From contig CM055096.1 in NCBI GenBank assembly GCA_029204225.1, forward strand, positions 70,143,444 to 70,207,443: DNA of 64,000 nucleotides. The letters run 5' to 3'. The notes beneath the pieces were generated by a model. That model was not told the DNA's origin. It did no database searches and was given only the letters and a program-made list of their open reading frames with translations. Shown piece after piece: positions 1 through 11,408 of the stretch. Source of the stretch: Diphasiastrum complanatum. Taxonomy: Eukaryota; Streptophyta; Lycopodiopsida; Lycopodiales; Lycopodiaceae. The translations under genes were made by a program, and so were the position numbers. Within the stretch, counting starts at the first letter, position 1; the number at the start of each line of letters is the position of its first letter.

Positions 1-103
1 AAGGCTATTATTTCAAGCTATTGCAAGTTGACATGCATTCATTGCTCTTTTATCTTTTGTGCTTGCATTAAATGAACTTTTGTTTTTGGGACATGAATAT
101 TCC

Positions 104-106
<3 letters not shown>

Positions 107-190
<84 letters not shown>
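107..190. repeat. (AG)n microsatellite
   Basis: Perfect AG dinucleotide run of 84 bases. It is the first of six long (GA/CT)n tracts in the window. Reading frames through it encode only Ser-Leu or Arg-Glu repeats and are not genes. Confidence 0.98.
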
Positions 191-191
<1 letters not shown>

Positions 192-317
192 ACAAATCTT
201 CTCCATTTCAATAAAATTAAATAGCGAAAAGGGCTGGAGGCATTGGGCTGGAGGCTATGAACAATGAAGTAGATATCTATGCTTCCTCACATTTGTTGGT
301 CGATAGTGAACAACTAC

Positions 318-640
318 AACTTGCATTACCTCCAATGACCTATTATGTCTTTGCAAAAAAGTTGCCATATTTCTTAGCAACTCTCAATGCTGCTATGACC
401 TTTACTTTATATGTACATAAAAATATTTGCAAAAAGGTTTCTCTTGTAGTTGTTCCCACATTTGCGGGTCAACAATGGACATCTATATCTTGTAGTTGTG
501 CATTCCCATCCCATGACCTCCTAATATGTAGTTGCGAAGGGGTTGCTATATTTCTTGGCAACTTCCAATGCCCTTGTGCCACATGGCATACATTATTTGA
601 AGCACATACAATCATATTATACCATGAAAATATTTGCAAA
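318..640. repeat. Imperfect tandem duplication, unit about 180-200 bp
   Basis: Two diverged units follow one another. Each has a 'GCATT..C..CC.ATGACCT' start (about 323 and 501), a middle 'GTTGC.ATATTTCTT.GCAACT' and an end 'AAAATATTTGCAAA.AG' (about 420 and 627). An ORF of 158 codons (257-733) spans both units, but it has no recognisable domain and reads on into a CT tract and an LTR relic, so I do not call it a gene. Confidence 0.6.
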
Positions 641-642
641 GA

Positions 643-1125
643 GCTCTCTCTCTCTCTCTCTAAGCAGATCGTTCACAATAAAAAAGTATTGTTATTAGCT
701 CTCTATCAAGCTTTCAAGCTTGACCTCTCTTGAGCATTCTAGCTCAGTCTTTTAGAGATTTGTTTTACAGTTGCTATTGCGCTACTGCTTATTAGTAGAG
801 TTGCTTATTTCAGACTTATTCTCAGTTACTCAGATACAACTTTAGAGTTCTCGGTTTCTATCTGCTATTGTCTTGCACTCATTAGCATCTGATCTTGTTT
901 ATCTAAATCAATACTATTTCCTTATTGCGTTCAGTTTGTGTTAGAATGCATGCATCTCTGTATTGCTTTTGTAACTGATAGAAATTGTCTGAGAATTCAA
1001 TACTTTATGTTTGACTACGTAATCACTTAGTATCTAGCGAAAGTTAGCTGCTATAGATTGAACGTGATTTCCATCACTACTGCTTTGTTCATTTTTTATA
1101 GGCGTAGTCATGCATTGGAATTAGG
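643..1125 (+). mobile_element. Copia family D LTR relic
   Basis: From a short (CT)9 tract onward this matches, with divergence, the LTRs at 54416-55191 and 57072-57783: 'CTTGAGCATTCTAG', 'TTGCTATTGCGCT', 'AATCAATACTATTT' and 'AGGCGTAGTCATGCAT' occur in the same order. The match fades after about 1125, and no primer-binding site or internal region follows. It is therefore a solo or truncated LTR, older than the pair at 54-57 kb. Confidence 0.7.
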
Positions 1126-1227
1126 AAATTTCCGCATTATATCATACACCTACTTCCGACAAGATGACCTTAAAAAAAAACTTGAAAATTGGAACATGGC
1201 TAACAAGCCCCTTCAGAGTGGGCAACT

Positions 1228-1812
1228 GTTGCGCATGCATCCCAAAGGGAGCCGCGGGAACCATGACTTAGCTTCCCGGCTTTCAACTCTCGCCGTCCAA
1301 ACCCACTTGACATACAAGCAACCAACTCACCAACAACGATTAGACTTAACCAACTTGAAGTTCAAAAAACCAACATTGGGAGCCAACCTGGCGCCATGCC
1401 AGACCAGGGGTCCCGATGTGGGTGACTTCCCTCCAAGCAAGCCGCCTGACATACATCAAACTTAACTAACTTGAAGCTTCGTTACAAATGAGTAACATCC
1501 ATTCCAAGCCTAGTCGTCTGAATTACATCAGACTTAACCAACTCAAAGCTTCGTCACGCACGTTGGAAGCCAACCTGGCACCACGCCAGACTGGACAGCC
1601 ATAGCCGAGTAATTTTCACCCAAGCAAGCCATCCAACTCAGCTGACAGGTTAGAGCCTCGTTTCCCAAGAGCTTAACCCATTCACGTTCATGCAAGGAAC
1701 ACTTAGAACCACAAGAAGACAACCAGTTCCTAGACCGAATGGTCCCGACAGCATACCGCTGGCGTCTCGGACCGAATGGTCTTGACGGCATATCGCTGGC
1801 GTCCCGGGATAC
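1228..1812 (+). repeat. Dispersed repeat, second copy at 60124-60715; putative Gypsy LTR
   Basis: About 590 bases are shared with 60124-60715, in the same orientation and with moderate divergence. Both copies begin with a TG dinucleotide just before 'GCATCCCAAAGGGAGCC' and end at 'GGCGTCCCGGG'. Inside, 'CCGAATGGTCCCGACAGC'-like units repeat twice. A TGGCGCCG motif at 2297-2304, downstream of this copy, resembles the start of Athila/Tat primer-binding sites. That suggests 1228 to about 2290 is an LTR, which is an inference. 1813-2295 holds nothing else I recognise. Confidence 0.6.
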
Positions 1813-2320
1813 GACCCTCAACTAAGTGCCAGATCAAAAAGATTTAAAGCGGTCTTATAATTGGCGCTTTTACCAAACATTGAAACCTAGAAGGTAATCA
1901 GATTCAGTTTGAGAATAATCCCAGTTTATTAATAAATCTAAGAAGGTTACATTTCAAGTGTGTGACCGACCCTAGTCTCCGGGGCACTACATGCCAAGGC
2001 GGGCACGAGGACAACATTTTAGCAAGAGAAGTTGAGAGTTGGTTGGAGCTCGTCCTGAGTCACAACCCGCATTTTCCTGTAGTTCTAGTGGGATTCGCCT
2101 CCTCCCCTCATACCAAGTGCTCTGCCCAAGTTGGTAAAGCACATTTTCTCTCTCTAGAAAGTCATTTTCTATCTCTAAAATTTATTGATCCCCAAGCTTC
2201 CTTTAATTATGCCTAGATCGTGTGAGGTGATTACACATCGATCTGAGCTCTCTGGACTTCGCTAGAACCGATCAAAGTTTTTCAGCCATAGGAATTTGGC
2301 GCCGGCTGGATTCTGGTCAT

Positions 2321-2425
2321 AGTGGCATCGGGAGCGGTGCCAGCGCCGATGGCACCGAGAGCAACAATGGCGCTGCTGGTGCCAGGAACAATGCTGGCAC
2401 TAGTGGCGCCGGGAGTAAAGCTTGC
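2321..2425 (+). repeat. GC-rich Gly/Ala/Ser/Asn-coding low-complexity stretch
   Basis: Imperfect GGTGCC/GGCGCC repeats. One plus frame reads as a Gly-Ala-Ser-Asn-rich peptide without stops until about 2450. It lies between the TGGCGCCG motif and the coiled-coil exon, and could be the N-terminal low-complexity part of that protein or non-coding leader. I cannot decide which. Confidence 0.35.
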
Positions 2426-2589
2426 ACTTGGAAGCTAGCTTTACAATAGTAGTCATGAGTTGGAGTCAAGAGGGTGTTCTCCAGCAAGTTCGGAGGTGAG
2501 TACAGTGTGTCCCACACTGCTCTGTTCACTCTAGAATATATGCTTGAAGTGAAGGCGATGAATCAGAGAGTCACAAACAGATTTAAAAG

Positions 2590-2834
2590 ACAATATTCAG
2601 AAGAAGAAAGAAAAACTATTGGTCAGGCAGGGAGAAAACACCATCGTCCAAATGATCAAGGAGGAGATTGTTGAACTGGAGAAGCGCCTGATTGAGTTGC
2701 AGACACAAACTCCTCCCAATGAAGAGGAGATCAAAGAAGTGGATGATGAGCTCAATTTAACCAGGCGCATGCTAAAAAAGGTGGAAGTTCAAGCGGATGC
2801 CCAGTCCCTCGCAAGGGAGGTTGCAAAGAAGGAG
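2590..2834 (+). pseudogene. Exon of a decayed gene: charged coiled-coil segment
   Basis: The open frame encodes a Lys/Glu-rich helix with heptad-like leucines ('VELEKRLIELQ', 'EVDDELNLTRRMLKKVEVQ') ending in AREVAKKE. It stops being protein-like exactly at GT 2835 in the context AAGGAG|GTAAAT, a good plant 5' splice site. The exon ends in phase 0, and the segment beginning after the 3' splice site at 3834 continues in phase 0 with another charged helix, which supports splicing. I see no secure start codon; an in-frame ATG lies near 2651. Function unknown. The coiled coil suggests self-association, an inference only. Confidence 0.5.
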
Positions 2835-3834
2835 GTAAATTTTTTGGTAGTCTTCTTTTTTCTGTTTGGTACATTTCATTCTTTTGAAGCTTATGAATGC
2901 ACTGTTGTCATTTTAATGAAACCTTTGGAACTTTTAATAAATTTCATTTTGTTTAAAAAAAATTTACTTTTGGTACTTTGAGATTTGATTTTTGGTGCTT
3001 TTGGTTGTCTTGCACTTTTAAAAAACTTGTTCGTTCGAAACTTTTGCACCTATCGTACTTTTGTAGTTTGGTACTTTTGACACTTTTGTAAGTAATGGTA
3101 CTATTGGTACTTTTGCAATTTGCTACTACTTGTACTTTTTATAATATTGAAATTTTTAAGTTTGGTACTATTGGTACTTTTTGTAATACTAATTTTTGCA
3201 GTTTGATACTATCCGAACCTTTGACAATTTTGGCACTATTGGATTTGAACTTCTAGTTTGTTTTGAACTTTTTAGCTATTATTTGGTATGTTTGAAACTT
3301 CTGGATTTGTTTTTGGTTTATTAAGACTGATACTTTCTACTTGTTGTTTACTAATTTTGGTGGTTTGGCACTTTTCACAAGTTCATTCATTCGGAACAAT
3401 TGAGATTGAGGTACTATTGCGAATCGGTACTATTGACACTTTAGTAACTAACGATATAATTAGTAATTCTCCAGTTTGGTACTGATGTAACCTTTCTGAC
3501 TATTGGTATTTTGCAGTTTGATACTTTTGACAAAATTGGTACTATTGGTTTTAAAGTTTTTTGGTTTGTTTGGAACTTTTAAGGTTCTTTTTGGTACTTT
3601 TCATACTTCTGGATTCGTTTTTTAGTACTATTTGGTAGTTTTTATGTTTTGTTTGGAACTTTTAAGGTCCTTTTTGGTACTTCTAGATTCGCTTTTTACA
3701 CCTGTTTGGCACTTTTATGCTTTGTTTGGTAGTTTTGAATCTAATGTATAGTATAATATATAGTGCTGGCTATTGTTTGGTACTTTTGTTTATTGTTTGG
3801 TGCTATTTTGTAATAATTCAAATTTTCATTGTAG
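2835..3834 (+). other. Predicted intron made of degenerate GGTACTTTTG repeats
   Basis: Bounded by GTAAAT at 2835 and TTTTCATTGTAG ending at 3834, giving 1,000 bases. It is T-rich and consists largely of degenerate units built around '(T)TTGGTAC(T)TTTTG' or 'GGTACTATTGG', recurring every 12-30 bases. Short reading frames inside it are by-products of this composition. Confidence 0.5.
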
Positions 3835-4282
3835 AGGGTATACGAAAAGCTGGAGTCAGATTGGAAGGATGCTCAAGGGCACACTGATTTTGTGAACCTC
3901 ATGCAAGAGAGGATTAGCAAGGGACACAAATTCACTTTGTTCTCGAGACCCCACATGGTGGGGTGGGGCAGACTATATCTACGCTCTTGGGTTTTGCGTT
4001 GCATGCGGCGAGTCTTTGGACTCCACCTTTCTTCTCAAATCATTCATGTTTGCCTGCAGGCATTCTTATCATCCATTATATTTTGCTGTGACCATAAGCA
4101 CGAAACACTTTTGTGTGAAACCAGGGTGCAGCGAGAAGATCCCCGAGGAGGCCAGTGCTTGGGCTCACAAGGGGCTTGGAAAGAATAAGTTTCTTTTGGT
4201 GATGATTGCTTTGGTCCTCTTGGAGTATCCCAACAACGACACTATTTGGTACTCTTGGAGAACCCTAGATTTATACTTATAA
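3835..4282 (+). pseudogene. Second exon: helix plus zinc-binding Cys/His domain, frameshifted
   Basis: In phase with the upstream exon it starts RVYEKLESDWKDAQ and runs to about 3945. The protein-like frame then moves by one, reading 'RDPTWWGGADYIYALGF' followed by a Cys/His domain: CVACGESL, then CRHSYHP, then FCVKPGCSEKIPEE (about 3997-4150). The spacing (CxxC, CxHxxxH, CxxxxxC) suggests a RING/PHD-like treble-clef zinc finger. It ends with AHKGLGKNK and a tail stopping at 4282. The frame change inside one exon means the gene is broken, or has a small intron I cannot place. I do not recognise the family; it could be host or transposon-derived. Confidence 0.45.
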
Positions 4283-5190
4283 CACGTTTCTGAGTCTTTT
4301 TATGTTTCAGAGTACTAGCTTTGGTTCTCTATCTTCAATTTTGGTATGATAGGCAGTAAACTGATTGGCCCTGCTTTAGCAATAATTGGTTTTAGAAGTT
4401 TTAACTAATCACGTATAAACTATTGATCTTTTTTTACACATCGATCATGTGAGTTCATGGGTACTATGGCAGTACATATTAAAATTACATATTGGGACTT
4501 TTGGTTCTTCCCTTGATTTGAGAGCTCAGATATGACATATTTGAAACTATTTTGTTTTGAATTTGGTAGTATTGTATGTGTGCATGGTACCCATTTTGAT
4601 ACTTTTGGCATTGTTTTTTCAACACTATTGAGTTGAACATGTGTCTTTATTAGCACAATTTGTGTGTCTTTTACTCCCATGTTTACGATATACGGAAATT
4701 CAATAGAAAGTATTAATTTGGCAATGTTAGTTTTTGTGCAACTCGTTTGAGAAAGAGAAAGAGAGAGAGAGTTTTTAGTGGAATTGAAGATAGTCAACCT
4801 TCCTAATTCTAGGAAGGGGTGTAGCCCTTTTTTTTTTCTCTGTTGAAGGCATGGTACCATAAACGGTTCTTTGTTTGTTTCTTTCTGTCACTTTCATTCT
4901 TTGTGGGTTCTTGGTACTTTTGGTTCTTCTGGAGTACCAAAGTTTTGTGAGTTGTTGATACTTTTTTTTCGTGGTACTCCAGGATTTTTTTTTTGTTGGT
5001 TCTAGATTTTTTTGTGTTCGAGATACTTATTTGTTCTACTGAAGTACTGAAATTGGTACTATTGGTTGTTGTCTTAGTCTAAATCTCGATAAAGAAGGCT
5101 TACCAAAATTGAGCTGAAATCTGAAATCTAAAATCTGACACTATTGAGCTGAAATCTGATATTTTCCTTCTCTGACGTCGCATAATCACG
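4283..5190 (+). other. Second GGTAC-repeat stretch, probable intron
   Basis: No coding sequence seen. The same degenerate 'GGTACTTTTGG' units return (for example near 4585, 4910 and 5055), with poly-T runs. At 4751-4830 a short GA tract is followed by about 70 bases that recur next to the (GA)n at 46971-47058, ending 'AATTCTAGGAAGGGGTGTAGCCC'. That is a small dispersed repeat. Confidence 0.4.
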
Positions 5191-5203
5191 TACAAATAGC
5201 CAC

Positions 5204-5841
5204 ATGTGGACTAAGAGCCCCGCTGTGGATAGTTTCTTGCATGAAGGCAAGCAGCTGAACAAGGACCCAGACGCGGATTCAAGGCTAAACGAAGTGTTGG
5301 AAGAACTTTCAAAGTTCAAGAATGATATAGACTACTCCATACCAGAGCAAGCCCCACAATCAGACAGAAGAGGGCAAAACACGCAAGGCAAAAATTACTA
5401 TTGACATAGATGAGCTGGATGAAGATAAGGAGGGAGAGCGAGACTAGCAGGAGCACCAAGAGTAGGACCAACAGCAAGACCAGGCACAACAAGACTAGCA
5501 GGACCAACAACAAGACCAAGAGCAGCAAGGACCAAGCACAACATGACCAAGCATAGCAGGACCACTAGACAGCGCAAGACCAGTAGGAGGAGAAAGAGCA
5601 GGAGCATGTGCATGTGGTGGATGTGGAAAATGAAGGGGCAGGTGATGAAGCTGAAGGGTCTCAAAAAGAGAAAACAACGAGGGAGGAGGCCATGGTAAAG
5701 AAGGGTGAAACTCTGCAAACTTCTGAACCTAAGATAAGTGAAGATTTGTTAGACAATACTTTGTTATCAGAGTTCTATCCCCTTAAAAAGATAAAGTGCT
5801 CCAGACCCTATAACATTAAAACTCGTGCAAGCAAGATGTAA
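5204..5841 (+). pseudogene. 3' part of the decayed gene: acidic, Gln-rich tail
   Basis: Three pieces in shifting frames give one coherent composition: a helical segment (SRLNEVLEELSKFKNDIDYS, about 5278-5340), an acidic stretch (TIDIDELDEDKEGE, about 5395-5440), a Gln/Asp-rich repeat region (about 5440-5560, units like QQQDQ, with three TAG stops where CAG would be expected), and a Lys/Glu-rich end stopping at 5839-5841. The stops and frame shifts mark it as decayed. It probably belongs with the exons at 2.6-4.3 kb because both show the same charged style and are separated only by GGTAC-repeat DNA. Function unknown. Confidence 0.4.
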
Positions 5842-6039
5842 CATGTGCTTTATTGCACTCAAAGTAGAATAATGCTACTTATCGTGTTATGAAGTGTGAT
5901 AAAATTTACCGAGTGATCAATATCACCGTTATCTACTATGTTAAGAAGACATTTGTTATTATTAAAAGAGAAACAAGACACTTATTTTTTTTCTATTGCG
6001 CAATGTGAATTGCATTATGGTGATGTCATTTTCTTGTTC
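5842..6039. other. AT-rich spacer, nothing recognised
   Basis: No ORF, repeat or element boundary recognised. Confidence 0.5.
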
Positions 6040-6211
6040 TTATGTGTTTGTAGCACCCATCGCATTCTTGAACTTGACAAAGACATCATACACTTCATCG
6101 TTGCTCTTTAGTAGATAGATCCAACAAAATCTACTAAAATCATCAATGAAAATTACATACATCTTAGCTCCACTATTGCTAATTGTAGTAGTTCCATGAA
6201 CATTCGTGATA
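6040..6211 (-). pseudogene. Copia integrase core fragment
   Basis: The minus strand reads, with no stop over about 57 codons, as the start of a Copia integrase catalytic core: 'GAKMYVIFIDDFSRFCW' followed by 'YLLKSNDEVYDVFVKFK'. The first catalytic Asp lies in the FIDDFSR motif. Neither the second Asp nor the Glu is present, and no flanking gag, RT or LTR was found. It is an isolated scrap of an older Copia insertion. Confidence 0.75.
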
Positions 6212-7475
<1,264 letters not shown>

Positions 7476-7493
7476 TGGCGCCGTTTCCGGGGA
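7476..7493 (+). promoter_or_regulatory. Gypsy (Athila/Tat type) primer-binding site
   Basis: TGGCGCCGTTTCCGGGGA differs by one base from the TGGCGCCGTTGCCGGGGA site of plant Athila/Tat elements, complementary to the 3' end of tRNA-Asp. It marks the start of the internal region of the element running to about 14870. Confidence 0.85.
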
Positions 7494-7516
7494 TAGCCAG
7501 ATTAAGTTGATGCAAA

Positions 7517-8233
7517 TTGACAACTCCATCTCATCCCCATTGCATGTCAGATAGAAGTGCTCGACTAGAAAAATATCGGAGACTTCGTGAAGAATTTTTC
7601 AAAAGACTTCAAGAATCTTTGCAAAGAGGAGAATCACCTTTCCTAAATTTCAATCCTGAAAACCTACTTGGAAATCCGCTTCCTAAAGCTTCCGCTGCAG
7701 TCGAACTAGGTTCTGAAGTTGTAAATCCGAAGCCTGATCCTGATTCTAATCCAGAGCCTGAGTTTGAACCAGAACCAGAACTAGAATCAATTATGGAAGG
7801 CGCTGGTCCCCGTTTTACTTCAATCTCGAAGATCAAATATGATTATTTTAAAGGAACATCTTCAGATGATGCTGATAGTTACGTTTCATAGTTCATGTCA
7901 ATTGCCAACTCGAATAATGAAGGTGCTGATGCTGACAAGCCGCAAATCTTCCCTGGTCTTCTGAGAAAGCAAGCACGCATATGGTACAACCAAGTTGAAC
8001 TAGGACGTGTAGCTACCTGGTTACTACTGAAAGATGCGTTTCTAAACCAGTTTAGAAAAAATGGTTATTCATCCAGAATCCTTGGATGACTTAACAATGT
8101 CCAAAAGAAGAAAAAAGAATCGCTTCGAAGGTATGCACAAAAAGTAAAGAATCTGATTGGGAAACTAACGGGTGTGTACCATGTGGCAATGCAGATTAAG
8201 TGGTTTTTGGCCTGGATTATAACCGAAAATTGA
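7517..8233 (+). pseudogene. gag: Gypsy gag, N-terminal and capsid part
   Basis: One frame runs through two in-frame stops (TAG 7889-7891, TGA 8087-8089). Residues 1-35 are basic and helical. Residues about 70-98 are a Pro/Glu/Asp repeat (PKPDPDSNPEPEFEPEPELE). A capsid-like region follows: 'FKGTSSDDADSYVS', 'LLRKQARIWYNQVE', 'WLLLKDAFLNQFRKNGY', and 'ESLRRYAQKVKNLIGKL' near 8120. The pattern 'A..W...........W..L...F...F' is typical of retrotransposon Gag. The start is the first ATG-led frame 23 bases after the primer site. Inactivated by the stops. Confidence 0.7.
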
Positions 8234-9352
8234 TCGATACTATAGACAAGGAAATATAACTTTTTTATCAACAGTCATAGTGAGTGCCGAGAATTATGAG
8301 ACTTCCAAGTTAGCACGCAAAAGAGGTTCTACCAGACGAATTTGAAAGTCTAACCATGGCTCCAGCGACATCGAAGACGAATCTAGATCTGAATCTAGTT
8401 CAAGTTCTTCCAGTTCCGATTCTGATTCTAGTGATTAATCAGATACAGAAAAGGATGATACCGACCGAAGAAAGTAACAAAAGTCCAAACGAAAAGAAGA
8501 TGGTAAAAACCATGAGGATAAGTCTTCGACTCTAAAGTTGAAAAGCTTTGGAAAAGTAACATGGCTGATCTTAATAAGAAACTCAACGATATGAAAGTTC
8601 AAATTTCAGAAGTTGCAGACAAGAGACCTAAAGCTTCTTCTTCGAACTCAGGACTTTGGTGTACGGAGTTTGGTACGTCTAGACATTTTAAAAAAGAGTG
8701 TAGATCTGTGAACGTGAAGTATGTCGAAGATCCTTCTTTGGAAGTTCTTTTTGTATTTCAAAATGATGCATTTACCAATTTTGTTCAAGGTACTGTAGCA
8801 CCATTCCAACAAAGAGACACAACCCACCAGAATTTGTTGGTCCTACTAGTTCAAATAAACCTGTTTCACGAAACTGTTATAATTGTGGTGAACCGGGACA
8901 CTTTTTGCCAGATTGTCCACAACCACGAAAGCCGATCAGATTTATTCCTCTGTGCTCAAATTGTAAAGAACTAGACCACAAGTATCCGGATTGTCCACCA
9001 CCATTGAAATCGCGTCCAAAAAGTACCAGTATATTGCTACACCTGCTGCTACTGCTCATACGAAATTGAAATCTTCGGCTGATACTGTTGTGCAGAAGGT
9101 TGATGTCATCGAAGAGAAACAGTCAAAGACTGTTGACCATTCTTGGCCGAGTGATGTCGAAAAGTTGTTTAAAGTCACCACGAGAAGCAAAAGTTCCTCG
9201 AAACCTAACACGAAAATACCTTCAAAGAAACGAAGGAAGTCCTCAAAAAAGAAATCTTCGAACAAGGCAATAACGAAAGAAGATCTTAAAGCTGATCTTG
9301 ATTATGATCAAGATGTAGGTAAGTTATTCTCAAAAGATATTTTACTTAGAAT
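8234..9352 (+). pseudogene. gag: Gypsy gag C-terminus with two zinc knuckles
   Basis: Fragments in shifting frames: a Ser/Asp-rich stretch (about 8360-8460), a helix with 'MADLNKKLNDMKVQ' (8561 on), a zinc knuckle CYNCGEPGHFLPDC (8875-8916), a second one CSNCKELDHKYPDC (8952-8993), and a Lys/Ser-rich basic tail (9090-9290). Both knuckles keep all C-C-H-C ligands, which bind genomic RNA in Gag nucleocapsid. The reading stops at about 9352, where the family C Copia element begins. The protease and the N-terminal half of RT expected next are missing on both sides of that insertion. Confidence 0.7.
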
Positions 9353-9354
9353 TT

Positions 9355-9600
9355 GCTTTGCACAGGAACACAGATCATGCTACACAGTAACACAGACAGA
9401 AAACACTCTCCACAGCAAGCTCACATAGCAACTGTATTTCTCATTCACTCAGGCAACCCATGCATGACCCAGGTTGCCGTTGGCGATACGAGTGTCCCGT
9501 CGACTTGCCTCGTGGCAAGGCCAACTGATCCTTATCCACTGATAGGACCCACAGTACAGTAACACAATGATTCTACTTTAATTCTAACTCTCTCCCTTAA
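9355..9600 (-). mobile_element. Putative 3' LTR end of the family C Copia element
   Basis: This lies between the Gypsy gag break and the Copia RNase H stop codon (9644 side). 'CAGTAACACA' occurs near both ends (about 9384 and 9557), and an A/G-rich tract on the minus strand (AAGGGAGAGAG, about 9588-9600) could be a polypurine tract. The LTR would be short, about 200 bases. Boundaries are tentative, since no second copy of this LTR is in the window. Confidence 0.35.
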
Positions 9601-9643
9601 AATAGAGTCTACTTTTTATACAGTCATATACATAGCTTTAAAG

Positions 9644-11308
9644 TCAACAAACTTTAAGTACAGAAAGCTTTGATTTAAATTTATCAAACTTTTCTCCAAT
9701 AAGTGGCTTAGTGAAAATATTAGCTAGTTGTTCTTCTGTGCTACAATGAACAACATGAATTTCAAGACTCAGCAGCCTCTCACGTATAAAGTGATACTGA
9801 ATCTCAATGTGTTTAGTTTTCGCATGGAATACTGGATTCTTTGCTAGCTGAATGCCACTCTGACTGTCGCTATGTAAAGTCGTGGGATTTTTCTGCTTCA
9901 TGCCATTTTCTTCCAAGATTTGTCTCAACCATATAGCTTCCTGTGCTGCACTACACATAGCCTTATACTCTGCTTCTGTGGTGGAAAGAGCAATTGTACT
10001 TTGCTTCTTACTAGACCAGGAAAAGCAACTACCACAAAACTGGAATACATACCCTGTGGTGGATCTACGATCATCATAGTCATCTCCCCAATCCGCATCC
10101 ACATAGCCACACAACTCAGGTAAACCATCATGCTTCCTGTAAATCAAGCCATACTCTGAAGTGCCTTTCACATAACGCAAAATGCGTTTAGCTGCCTTCC
10201 AATGCGTTTTCGTAGGTGCTGCCATAAACTGACTTACAATGCCAACAGCATAGCATATATCTAGTCTAGTCATGGTAAGGTAAATCAAGCTCCCTACTAA
10301 CTGTCTATACAGCGTAGCATCAAATGACTGTGACTCATCAAGATTAGGAAGCTTTTTACCTGGTTCAATAAGAGTGTTTACTGGTTTGCAATCCTGCAAC
10401 CTAAACCTGTGCAGCAACTCTTTGACATACTTCACCTGTGTTAAACCCACTTCATGTCCTTTTTGCCACACTTCTACTCCAAGGCAGTAATGCATCAGGC
10501 TGAGATCTGTCATCTCAAATTGTTCCATGAGGTCTTTCTTGATCATGTCTATCATCTCTTGATTATTTCCCGTAATAATCAAGTCATCAACATAAAGAGC
10601 AATCAAAGCAACCATACCATCAAAGCATAAGACATAAAGATTTGGATCAGAATGTGTTCTCACCATCCCCTTTGAACGAAAGTAGGCATCAATCCTGCTA
10701 TACCAGGCACGTGGTGCTTGTTTAAGACCATAAAGCGCTTTCTTCAAGCGACATACTTTATTTCCCTGTCCCTTCGCTACAAAGCCTTTAGGTTGATCCA
10801 TGAACACTTCTTCTTCTAACTCACCATTTAGAAAATCAAATTTCACATCCATCTGATGCAAAGGCCAACCAAAATCTAAAGCAACAAGTAGACGTAGAGT
10901 ATTCCACTTACAAACCGGCGCAAAGTTCTCCTCATAGTTGATGCCTTTATTTTGTGCGTACCCTTTGATCACCAATCTTGCTTTGTGCTTTGCTATACTT
11001 CCATCTGCATGGTACTTAGTCCTGTATACCCATTTGCAAGCAATGGGTTTCTTGACAACTAGTGGTTCTACTAAGTCCCATGTGCTATGTTTAGCAATTG
11101 ACTCCATCTCCTCTCCCATGGCCTTGACCCAAATGTCATCATCCTTCGCTTCACCATAAGTCGAAGGTTCTTTGCTTTGAATAATGCTAGATAAGAGAGC
11201 ATAATTTGCTTCATACCTTTCAGGTAGTGTCTTCTCTCTTGTTGATCTTCGTAGCTCTCCCTGGCTAGATGATCCTAGAAATTCATCTATGTCGCGGCTC
11301 TCCAACAA
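9644..11308 (-). pseudogene. pol: Copia reverse transcriptase-RNase H, long open frame (family C)
   Basis: An open frame of 554 codons encoding the C-terminal half of a Copia polyprotein. In order: a hinge with STREKTLPERY (about residues 22-33), the RT fingers starting 'EEMESIAKHSTWDLVEP', 'KARLVIKGYAQNKGINY', the palm motif QMDVKFDFLNG, 'KKALYGLKQAPRAWY', the catalytic ALYVDDLIITG (both Asp kept), then RNase H with 'DADWGDDYDDRRSTTGY', 'ALSTTEAEYKA', 'HSDSQSGIQLAKNP' and 'TKHIEIQYHFIRE'. Length and motifs are close to complete for this region, so the insertion is fairly young. The integrase lies upstream in another frame, so the polyprotein as a whole is broken. It sits in reverse orientation inside the Gypsy element. 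Confidence 0.92.
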
Positions 11309-11408
11309 TCTCTCAAACCACTTAGGGAGCTTCCTGTCAGGTGATCGGCTTCCTGGTGAAAATGTATCCCGCGGTACATCCTTCTCCTTGCGTTTGTCAC
11401 CTACAACT

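Noticed and set aside
257-733. 158-codon ORF near the window start
   Set aside because: It covers a diverged tandem duplication and runs through a CT tract into an LTR relic, with no domain.
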